A DNA stretch of 64,000 nucleotides. Origin: Methanoplanus limicola DSM 2279 (GTDB lineage: Archaea; Halobacteriota; Methanomicrobia; Methanomicrobiales; Methanomicrobiaceae). The translations under genes were made by a program, and so were the position numbers. This document shows, in pieces, positions 8,401 through 14,799 of this stretch. Under the pieces are notes generated by a model. The model searched no databases and was not told where the DNA came from. It saw only the letters and a program-made list of their open reading frames with translations. The stretch covers positions 2,650,635-2,714,634 of the forward strand of contig NZ_CM001436.1 of the NCBI RefSeq assembly GCF_000243255.1. Reading direction: 5' to 3'. Each line of letters starts with the position of its first letter. The stretch's first letter is position 1.

Positions 8401-8923
8401 ATTGTTCCCCTCCAAAAAAACCTGGGTTTTCTGAATTCTTCTGCTTCTTACATAACGGGCATTTTCATGAGAGACAGAGCCGGACTATTTCTCTGTAACG
8501 TATATGCCGGTTTAGGCGTGCAGTTATTATTCTGCATCAGCTTTCCGGTGATATGCAGACTGCTTCCTTTTTTTAAGCTTAAACTTTTTAAAATGTTCTG
8601 TGAATGCAAACTTTTGTATCTATATATTCATACACAAAAAGATATTAGACTATGCAATACAGATGAGATTACATCATAATTCAGGATAAGGAACATCTCC
8701 CAGCCTACTGAATTTTTCCATTGTCAAAGATTTATTACATGGGTAATGCGGGACTGTGGATCTTTATGACCTGAATGTGATACCGGTTCCGCTGTACGCT
8801 GTATTACTCCGGCGCTCTCCTCCGGAGGATGGATACAGTCCGAAATATCTTATTTTAAGGGTCAAACGCCGGACAAAATGAAAATATTAATTAACAAGTG
8901 AGTACAATGTTTGTAAGCACCTT
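8401..8923. other. Intergenic region between infB and tRNA-His
   Basis: About 520 bases without a supported gene. A 70-codon frame at 8467-8679 is Cys/Leu-rich and lacks a ribosome-binding site, so I reject it. The right part holds a two-part hairpin (8799-8838). An AT-rich aaaatattaattaa at 8881-8894 is a plausible promoter element for tRNA-His. Confidence 0.45.
8799..8838. other. Two-part inverted repeat, possible structured RNA
   Basis: CTGTAT (8799-8804) pairs with ATACAG (8833-8838). Inside it, CTCCGG (8807-8812) pairs with CCGGAG (8822-8827) across a 9-base loop, leaving a small internal loop. The pairing is perfect in both helices. It could be part of a small RNA or a DNA element. There is no T-run after it, so a terminator is unlikely. 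Confidence 0.35.
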
Positions 8924-8996
8924 GCCGGGGTGGGGTAGTTGGATATCCTCAGGGATTGTGGCTCCCTGGACTCGGGTTCAAATCTCGGCCCCGGCC
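8924..8996 (+). tRNA. tRNA-His (GTG), G-1 not encoded
   Basis: This 73-nt segment folds as a cloverleaf with acceptor GCCGGGG/CCCCGGC. The D stem is GGGT/ATCC, the anticodon stem is AGGGA/TCCCT with loop TTGTGGC (anticodon GTG), and the T arm carries GTTCAAA. The discriminator is C73, the expected partner of G-1. The base before position 1 is T, so the obligatory extra 5' guanosine is not in the gene. It would have to be added after transcription, and a Thg1-type gene is present at 51566-52309. CCA is not encoded. Confidence 0.95.
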
Positions 8997-9005
8997 TTTC
9001 TTTTT
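8997..9005 (+). terminator. Pyrimidine-run terminator after tRNA-His
   Basis: The tRNA is followed at once by tttcttttt, the usual archaeal T-rich termination signal. Confidence 0.55.
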
Positions 9006-9211
9006 AAGTTTAAGTTTTATAATGCCCAGGACAATATTATTATAGTTATCCGATAAAATTTTTCCTGCATACTGAAGAGATTATAATATCCAGACAATCA
9101 CATACCTAAGGGTATTTGGTAAAGATTCAAATTTTAAACGGCCCTGTGTGGTTCCTGTAAGTCCCTGTATATACCGGGATAAAAGAGGATGATGATTTTT
9201 GTATATCGAAT

Positions 9212-9350
9212 GGGGCTGTTGCACGAATGAAATTTTGTAGACAATTATACCAATTATTTGAAGTATGTTAGCTGAAATCAAGTATTAATCGCTCATTTAT
9301 TGAACTAATTTTCCTTACAGTCTATTGGAAAATAATTACACAACAGCCTC
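9212..9350. mobile_element. MITE-like non-coding element with terminal inverted repeats
   Basis: A 139-bp non-coding segment begins GGGGCTGTTG and ends CAACAGCCTC, giving 9/10-bp terminal inverted repeats. It is flanked on both sides by the 4-bp direct repeat GAAT (9208-9211 and 9351-9354). The interior is AT-rich with no reading frame. This is what a miniature inverted-repeat element derived from an insertion sequence looks like. The parent transposase is not in the window. Confidence 0.5.
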
Positions 9351-9352
9351 GA

Positions 9353-9706
9353 ATGTTCTGTTTTAGTATAGCGGACCTCCTTTTTCAGCTGCAAACCAGA
9401 TCAATTATTCTATTTGTGGAATCCTATCCAAATGGAGTTACTGAATATCTTTGTTTTGACTTGAAGAACTCAAAAAAGCATATGAAGACCACATACAACG
9501 GAGAAATTGGTGTTAGATCTGATTGGGGAATACACACGCCAAAATTTAAAATCCTTGAATCAGGAGACATTGCCCAAATAAATAAAACTGGATGTTGCCT
9601 GTTCTGTGGGAAGGAATTAACGGGTAAAAGGTCAAAGTCTAAATTCTGTTCGGATGAATGCCGGTATAGATACCACAACCGGAAGAAAAAGAACGTAAGG
9701 ATATAA
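9353..9706 (+). CDS. Small protein with C-terminal zinc-finger motif
   Basis: This 117-residue reading frame ends in a clear zinc-knuckle module, CCLFCGKELTGKR followed by KFCSDECRYRYHNRKKK. The CxxC...CxxxC spacing and basic tail suggest nucleic acid binding. The upstream 40 residues are hydrophobic and begin exactly at the edge of the MITE-like element. The original start may therefore be the ATG at 9482, or the 5' end may have been displaced by the insertion. No family assignment is made. It sits in the accessory island beside vapBC. Confidence 0.4.
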   Translation: MFCFSIADLLFQLQTRSIILFVESYPNGVTEYLCFDLKNSKKHMKTTYNGEIGVRSDWGIHTPKFKILESGDIAQINKTGCCLFCGKELTGKRSKSKFCSDECRYRYHNRKKKNVRI

Positions 9707-9715
9707 ATTCCCTGG

Positions 9716-10144
9716 TCAGTGGTTTATGATTTTTGAAGGTGTAAGGACCCTTATGAAATCCTTCGTGTTGTTGGTGACAAGTTTTACATCCGGATTATTT
9801 GCACTCTGATAAATCACAATGGCTGCAACAAGCTCATCAAATTTACCAATAGGGGTTCCATTCTCCTTAAGTTTTGCAGCTAATTCCCCATATGATGCGT
9901 AAAAACTGTTTGAATGGCTAATTACAGGAATTACATTCAAAATATCATTTACTTTTTCTATTGAATCCCCAATGTCTTTTGTTCCGTATGCACCTTTATA
10001 GAGTTCGTAAACATTCACAAATGTCGTACTGAAGGTTTCGCCGCTCTTAACAATTTCATCAAGGAACGCAAGGGCTTTTTTATGTCTGGTGCTGTTCCGG
10101 CTTCTTATCAGGTCAATTAAAAAAGTACTGTCAAGAATGAACAT
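9716..10144 (-). CDS. vapC: PIN-domain ribonuclease toxin VapC
   Basis: This 142-residue protein is a PIN-domain endoribonuclease of the VapC type. Typical VapCs cleave tRNA or rRNA when freed from antitoxin. Acidic active-site residues appear in order: FILDSTFLIDLI at the N-terminus, VNVYELYKG, FDELVAAIVI, and LVTNNTKDF near the end. The start codon directly abuts the vapB stop (TGA then ATG), so the two are translationally linked. Length and order (antitoxin first) are normal. Confidence 0.88.
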   Translation of the reverse strand: MFILDSTFLIDLIRSRNSTRHKKALAFLDEIVKSGETFSTTFVNVYELYKGAYGTKDIGDSIEKVNDILNVIPVISHSNSFYASYGELAAKLKENGTPIGKFDELVAAIVIYQSANNPDVKLVTNNTKDFIRVLTPSKIINH

Positions 10145-10357
10145 TCAATCCTCTTCAACACTCTTAACCATTATATCAGCATCTTCATCTGAGAGACGGC
10201 CAATCTTACTAATAGCTTCATGCAGTTCTTCAGGAGTGGCAACTCTTGGTATAGTCCTTAGAATTACACTTGAAAGACTTTCATCATCGTTGCTTTTCCA
10301 TTTCTTCAGCCTGTCATATGCCTCATCTGAAAGGGTCACTGTTTTGGACATGATCAC
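10145..10357 (-). CDS. vapB: VapB-type antitoxin
   Basis: This 70-residue protein begins with a short DNA-binding strand-helix-helix, SKTVTLSDEAYDRLKKWKSNDDESLSSVIL, typical of archaeal VapB (DUF217-like) antitoxins. An acidic C-terminal tail follows that would wrap the VapC active site. An internal ATG at 10351 gives MSKTVTL and may be the true start. It lies immediately upstream of vapC. Such antitoxins repress their own promoter, which would be in the 96 bases to the right. Confidence 0.85.
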   Translation of the reverse strand: MIMSKTVTLSDEAYDRLKKWKSNDDESLSSVILRTIPRVATPEELHEAISKIGRLSDEDADIMVKSVEED

Positions 10358-10453
10358 ATATAGCCATACATAATCAAATAATAGTTTTGATTGAGTAAAA
10401 TTCCCAAGAATAAAAAAATAGTTCTGCTGAAATATATGATTTAAGAGAAGGCT

Positions 10454-11164
10454 TTGATCTTCTCTTCAGTGTCTTTGGATATCTTCCTGTATCTGCCCGG
10501 AAGTATAGAAGAGGTCATCAGGAGTACTTCACCTCCGGAATTATACAGAAACCGTTTCCTTGCCACTGCTATGGTCAATCTCAATATGATTGATACAATA
10601 GGGACGGGGATTAAGAAGATATTTATGCATCAGCGTGAGAGGTCTTTTCCTATGCCGGATTATGATCTGAGCGTTTCAGGGAGCGTTAAGGTCACAATTA
10701 CCGGAAAAATCCTTGACGAAAAATATACAAAACTTCTTGTTAAGAGGAAGGATTTAACCCTGTTTGATGTTATTGCTCTTGATAAAGTTCAGAAAGGGCA
10801 GGTGATTTCCGGGGATGAATTTAAATCACTGAAGTCAAAAAAACTAATCGAAGGGAGGCGGCCAAATAACCTCTATATATCCTTTGATGTTGCAGAAAAA
10901 ATGGATTTAAAGGCAGAATATATCAGGAACCTCTCTTTTGACAAGGCTCATTTTAAATTTCTGATTATCTCCTATCTGGAAAACTTTGACCATGCATCCA
11001 GAAGTGAAATTGACAGACTGTTATGGGACAAAGTATCAGATACGATGGACGATGAACAAAAAAAGTCTTTCATTAAAAATCTCCTTCAGGAAATGCGGAA
11101 AGAAGGAATAATCAGAAGAAAAGGAGCCACAAGAACTGGTTTCTGGAAGCTAAATAACAATTAA
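10454..11164 (+). pseudogene. 5'-truncated ATP-binding regulator (AlbA_2/HATPase_c_4 type)
   Basis: The 236-residue frame matches only the C-terminal part of the Schlafen AlbA_2-containing ATP-binding proteins that are abundant in archaea. Recognisable text is PPELYRNRFLATAMVNLNMIDTIGTGI, then QRERSFPMPDYD and GKILDEKYTKLL. The end is a winged-helix region (SEIDRLLWDKVSDTM, then GIIRRKGATRTGFW). The family is usually about twice this long with an N-terminal AlbA_2 domain, which is absent here. The first 15 or so residues look unrelated. I read it as a remnant, although a shorter functional product cannot be excluded. Confidence 0.65.
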
Positions 11165-11261
11165 AGATAAAATCAATAACACTGGTCAAAATCTATAGAA
11201 CACCCCCACAACATATACAGGCGACATATATTCAATATGCATTTGAATGAAGCTGGATTGA

Positions 11262-11848
11262 TTTTAAGAACGGTAGACAATCAAATCCAGAAAATAAGTC
11301 AGTATTACCAAAATCACTGATCCTCATTGGATAAACCAGAAATAATTTTAAGAACGTTAGACAATCAAATCCAGAAAATAAGTCAGTATTACCAAAATCA
11401 CTGATCCTCATTGGATAAACCAGAAATAATTTTAAGAACGGTAGACAATCAGATCAATAAAAGAAGCCCAGAATATCAAAATATCTGATTCTCATTGGAT
11501 AAACCAGAAATAATTTTAAGAACGGTAGACAATCAAATCAACAAAAAAAGCCCATAATATCAAAATTACGGATCCTCATTGGACAAACCAGAAATAATTT
11601 TAAGAACGGTAGACAATCAGAAAAGGAAATAAAGTCAACATTACCGAAATCCCCATCCTAAACGGATAAAGGATTAAATATTTTAAGCTCATCAGACATT
11701 TATTTTGAGAAAATAACCGATTCCCACAGAAATTCAGGATCTTAATCGGATAAAGGACTAATTATTTTAAGCCCGGTAGAAATAAATTTGCGGAAAAAAA
11801 GCCCAATTCATGGAATTCACAGTTTATGTTTAATCATAAAGCTTTGCA
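11262..11848. repeat. Array of seven 84-bp tandem repeats
   Basis: Units start at 11262, 11346, 11430, 11514, 11598, 11681 and 11765, so the period is 84 bp (once 83). Each begins ttttaagaacggtagacaatc or a variant and ends near cattggataaaccagaaataa. Units 1 and 2 are almost identical, and divergence increases to the right. Similarity extends over the whole unit, with two better-conserved blocks and a variable middle, so it is not a repeat-spacer array. There is no ORF across it. Related units recur at 14105 and 14189. Confidence 0.85.
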
Positions 11849-11869
11849 GAATAAAATAAACTCAGCAAA

Positions 11870-12160
11870 TCAGAATAACTTATATCTGCTGTGTGCCTGA
11901 TCGATATTCATAGCATCAATAACTTTTACAATCTTTTTTTCTTCCTCAATCCTGTAAAAGATGGTATGCGTCATAGAAATATGAAGCCGGTAAGTTTTGG
12001 GACTGGAGCCTTTAATCAGCTTTTTATTACAGCGCCTGTTTGGTCTTTTAAGATACTCTACGAGGCATAAAAGGATTATATCTCTGATATGTGCCTTATC
12101 TTTCTTTGAAACTTCCTGGAAATATTCGTCTGCATCATCACTGATTAGGACTTTATACAT
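11870..12160 (-). CDS. relE: RelE-family toxin
   Basis: This 96-residue protein begins MYKVLISDDADEYFQEVSKKDK. It continues with KRPNRRCNKKLIKGSSPKTYRLHIS and IFYRIEEEKKIVKVIDAMNIDQAHSRY, the strand order of RelE/ParE toxins. An upstream extension to 12205 exists in frame, but the ATG at 12160 has a GGGG-containing site just before it and gives the usual N-terminus. It overlaps the end of the antitoxin gene by eight bases. Family members are ribosome-dependent mRNA interferases. Activity here is inferred. Confidence 0.75.
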   Translation of the reverse strand: MYKVLISDDADEYFQEVSKKDKAHIRDIILLCLVEYLKRPNRRCNKKLIKGSSPKTYRLHISMTHTIFYRIEEEKKIVKVIDAMNIDQAHSRYKLF

Positions 12161-12386
12161 CCCCAAAAACCTCATCAATAGTGAGGTATTTGGTTTTCTT
12201 ATCAATGCTATTGCAGTGATTTACAACCTTCTCCACATCCCAGTTCTCTTCATCTTCAGAGAATTCCAAAGCAATATCCAGCACCTTAGAGATGAGTGAA
12301 TCATCAGTCTCATTACCTTCCCGAAGCCGGCTAAGCCTCAACCAGGTTTCATGGCTTATTGTTATTATTTCACTGTCAGATCCCAT
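12153..12386 (-). CDS. RelB-like antitoxin
   Basis: This 77-residue acidic protein starts with a short DNA-binding segment (ITISHETWLRLSRLREGNETDD) resembling archaeal VapB/RelB antitoxins. A negatively charged C-terminus (ALEFSEDEENWDVEKV) likely masks the toxin. It overlaps the start of the downstream RelE gene and the order is the classic antitoxin-toxin one. The 190 bases to its right, up to the hsdS remnant promoter, would contain its autoregulated promoter. Confidence 0.7.
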   Translation of the reverse strand: MGSDSEIITISHETWLRLSRLREGNETDDSLISKVLDIALEFSEDEENWDVEKVVNHCNSIDKKTKYLTIDEVFGDV

Positions 12387-12578
12387 AGACTATAATTAAC
12401 ATCAGGATATATTAGAATTTATGCTCATTACAAACTGAAAATCTGTTTCAGAGAATAACCTGAGCTAATAAACAAACAGACAGACAGAGAAACAGACAAA
12501 CAGAGAAACGGAGATCAAAACCATATTTCCGGTTGAAAAACTAATTATATCCCCACAAATAACATATTATTACCAGAT

Positions 12579-12674
12579 ATGAATGATGAGGATTTAGGTA
12601 ATAGTTCGGGAAATAGTTTAGGTGAAAATATAGTCAAAAACGATTTTCAGCCGGAAAAACCATGCAGAATATGA
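12579..12674 (+). pseudogene. Remnant of small winged-helix-like gene
   Basis: The first 24 or so codons copy the start of the gene at 14289 (MNDE-LGNSxGNSLGE). They share the same upstream TATA region, then run straight into the sequence that precedes hsdS and stop after 31 codons. Compared with the 14.3-kb copy, everything between two 9-bp TCAGCCGGA repeats (440 bp there) is missing. A 12-base insertion is also present. It is the product of a deletion, not a working gene. Confidence 0.75.
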
Positions 12675-13213
12675 AATCAAAGACAGATCAAATGGATAAA
12701 ACAGACAACGGGGATAGTGGGGATAACAAAACAATATCATCAGACATCCTGACAGAAAACTTCGATACAATAACAAAGGCAAACGGCGGCATAAAAAAAC
12801 TCCGTGAACTAATCCTTCAGCTTGCAGTGCAGGGCAAACTTGTCCCCCAAAACCCCGGTGACGAACCGGCATCCGTCCTCCTCGAAAAAATCAAAGACGA
12901 AAAGCAGAACCTCATAAAAACCGGCCAGATTAAGAAGCAAAAACCCCTACCCCCCATAGACGAAGATGAAGTGCCATACGATTTGCCGGAAGGATGGATC
13001 TGGACAAGATTAGGACATATTATTCAAAAAATCCAAAGTGGAGGAACTCCCAGTAAAATAAATTCCAGATATTGGGACGGTGAAATTTTCTGGGCCAGTG
13101 TAAAAGATTTAGGAAGCGACAAATATTTATATTCAACCCAACATAAAATAACTCAAAAGGCAATAGATGAAAGTAAATCCAAAATAATCCCAAAAAACAC
13201 GGTGATTATTTGA
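12662..13213 (+). pseudogene. hsdS: Truncated type I specificity subunit HsdS
   Basis: This 183-codon frame reproduces the N-terminal conserved region of the intact hsdS at 14800: KLRELILQLAVQGKLVPQNP, EKIKDEKQNLIKTGQIKKQKPLPP and PYDLPEGWIWTRLG. It then enters a different target-recognition domain (GGTPSKINSRYWDGEIFWASVKDLG). It stops at a TGA at 13211-13213, at the point where a normal TRD continues with the CRATIG-like segment. The central repeat, second TRD and C-terminus are absent. The following bases look like an insertion-sequence 3' end, suggesting that the gene was cut by a transposon. Confidence 0.8.
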
Positions 13214-13375
13214 AATTATATTATTGGAAAGAACATACGTTGTGGAGCGACAGATATTTCTGTTGCACCATTGGAAATGTTAGTAAAACTGCAATTACGA
13301 AATATATACGAGAACAAGGATGATGTCGCTTACATCCCCCTGGCTAAAGACCAAGGGGATTTACGCTAAACTTTT
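13214..13375 (+). mobile_element. Probable 3' remnant of an IS200/IS605-type (tnpB) element
   Basis: After the truncated hsdS, an open stretch reads GKNIRCGATDISVAPLEML, compatible with the divergent C-terminal tail of TnpB-family proteins. It is followed by a strong hairpin, ATCCCC (13334-13339) with GGGGAT (13355-13360), extended inward by TGG/CCA around a loop containing CTAAAGA. The CTGGCTAAAG-CCA style hairpin is characteristic of ends of IS1341/IS605 elements. No complete tnpB or tnpA is present. The assignment rests on the hairpin and is moderate at best. Confidence 0.4.
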
Positions 13376-13474
13376 TAAAATCAGATAAACTGCCTGTCCG
13401 CATGATTGTGTCGCATATCGGTTTTAATGCTGAAGCTATATTTTAAATATTTTTACGGCAACTAACCCTATATC

Positions 13475-13969
13475 ATGAGATATGTATCTTTGATTCTGGT
13501 TTTCATTGCAGCCGGACTTGTAATCTGTGCAGGGTGCACAGGAACAGACAGCAGTCCTGCAACCCAGGCACCGACGGTTCAGCCAACAGTTACTCCGACA
13601 TCTGCACCGGCAGAGCCGACAAAGAACTCTGACCTTGTTCCCGGACCGACACAGCAGCCTGAGAGCAAGTATCAGGTGGTAGTCGGGGTTGACAAGGACA
13701 CAGTCTACGGTACAATTACGGTAGGGTTCCGCGGAGGAATGGGTCAGAACTATGTAAACAACATCCAGGTCGACTGTTACTATGCAGATGGCGGACATGA
13801 GACAAAAGAGCTAAGTGCAGACAAAGTCCGTGACACAGTCACATTTGACGGAGGTCAGAAGACACAGGACAGGATTAAGGTCACTGTAAACTATGAAGGT
13901 TCAGTCGGTTCATATGTTATTTACGACAGTCTCGTCCCCAAAAAAGAGATCATTCCAATGATGAAGTAA
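13475..13969 (+). CDS. Secreted lipoprotein of unknown function
   Basis: This 164-residue protein has a signal peptide ending in a lipobox-like VICAGC, so Cys20 would be the lipidated residue outside the membrane. A Thr/Pro/Ala-rich spacer (about residues 25-60) follows, typical of archaeal surface proteins. A C-terminal beta-rich domain of about 95 residues has alternating strands (KYQVVVGVDKDTVYGTITVGFRGG, DRIKVTVNYEGSVGSYVIYDSL). No named domain is recognised. It lies between the two hsdS copies but does not share their promoter. Its GC and codon use look more like core genes. Confidence 0.7.
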   Translation: MRYVSLILVFIAAGLVICAGCTGTDSSPATQAPTVQPTVTPTSAPAEPTKNSDLVPGPTQQPESKYQVVVGVDKDTVYGTITVGFRGGMGQNYVNNIQVDCYYADGGHETKELSADKVRDTVTFDGGQKTQDRIKVTVNYEGSVGSYVIYDSLVPKKEIIPMMK

Positions 13970-14104
13970 AGAAGAAGAGAACAGATGAACAAAAAATTAC
14001 AGAACCTCCAAATTGCCTGGTTCTGAATGTGAAAAATATTATTGCGATCGCTCAAAGTGCTGAATATAAGATCAACAATCTTAAACGGATAAAGGAATAA
14101 TAAT

Positions 14105-14210
14105 TTTTAACGCCGTTAGAAATAAATTTCCGGAAAATAACCATATATCACCAATATTTACTTCTTTTTTTGAAGAAAGCCATAATAATTTTAAGCACGT
14201 AAAAAATAAA
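14105..14210. repeat. Two further units of the 84-bp repeat family
   Basis: Sequence from about 14085 (aaacggataaaggaataata) through ttttaacgccgttagaaataaattt matches units 6-7 of the 11.2-kb array. The next ttttaag start lies exactly 84 bases on, at 14189. The array family therefore flanks the 2.2-kb block carrying the RelE pair, the broken hsdS and the lipoprotein. Confidence 0.65.
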
Positions 14211-14250
14211 CGAACAAACAAAGATTAAGACTATATTTCCGGTTGAAAAA

Positions 14251-14260
14251 CTAATTATAT
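14251..14260 (+). promoter_or_regulatory. Duplicated TATA region before winged-helix-like gene
   Basis: The element ctaattatat, followed by ccccacaaataacatatt, lies about 30 bases before the ATG at 14289. It is repeated almost base for base at 12541-12550 before the ATG at 12579. The spacing predicts leaderless transcripts in both copies. The near-perfect conservation of about 70 bp shows the duplication included the promoter. Confidence 0.55.
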
Positions 14261-14288
14261 CCCCACAAATAACATATTATTACCTGAT

Positions 14289-14645
14289 ATGAATGATGAG
14301 GGATTAGGTAATAGTTTGGGAAATAGTTTAGGTGAAAACGATTTTCAGCCGGATACAGATTTTTCCGGATTATACAAAGAGATAGACTCCGGTGAAGAAG
14401 AAATCATTATATCATTCATCAGGGAATGGAGCGGACATTTCAGAAGAAAAGAACTCCGGGAGAAACTTCAGGAAAAACTTCCGGAAAGAATTACATCCCA
14501 GAATTATAACCGGATAATTCAGAAACTACTCAAAACCAATATGATTGCACTTGATTCCAAAGGTTACATTGGCTGGATCTTCAGCAGGGAACTATACACA
14601 AAATATGCCACAAGACCTGATCTTAGACTCAGACAACAACCATAA
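14289..14645 (+). CDS. Small winged-helix-like protein upstream of hsdS
   Basis: This 118-residue acidic protein is a paralogue of the one at 138-413. Shared features are EEIIISFIREWSGHFRRKELREKL (helix-turn-helix-like), IIQKLLKTNMIALDSKGYIGWIF and ELYTKYATRPDLRLR at the end. The N-terminal 30 residues are a low-complexity Gly/Asn/Asp segment. The 138-413 copy is coupled to a RelE-like toxin, but here the next gene is hsdS, 154 bases on. It may be a solitary antitoxin or a regulator of hsdS. Neither is proven. Confidence 0.6.
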   Translation: MNDEGLGNSLGNSLGENDFQPDTDFSGLYKEIDSGEEEIIISFIREWSGHFRRKELREKLQEKLPERITSQNYNRIIQKLLKTNMIALDSKGYIGWIFSRELYTKYATRPDLRLRQQP

Positions 14646-14799
14646 AAAACCAACCAAACCAGATCAAAGAACATTCAGGCCACAAATAACTCATAAAAGA
14701 TAAAAGCCACATCAAAGAACATCAACCCATAAAACAACTCAGAGAAGACAAAAAAACAGATCAAATAACTCAAAACAGAACATCTCAGCCGGAAAAACC

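Noticed and set aside
8467-8679. 70-codon frame in the infB-tRNA-His spacer
   Set aside because: Cys/Leu/Phe-rich, no start signal; reads as random AT-rich sequence.
11262-11430. Open frame on the minus strand across the first repeat units
   Set aside because: Units 1 and 2 are open in one frame (28 codons each), but unit 3 has a TGA in that frame and there is no start signal, so coding is unsupported.
11262-11848. 84-bp array as a CRISPR
   Set aside because: Whole units are similar, including the middle; the period is longer than usual and no cas gene is near. It is a tandem repeat.
12662-13375. Read-through of TGA in the truncated hsdS
   Set aside because: The frame stays open for about 50 codons, but the peptide no longer resembles a recognition domain, so it is not one split gene.
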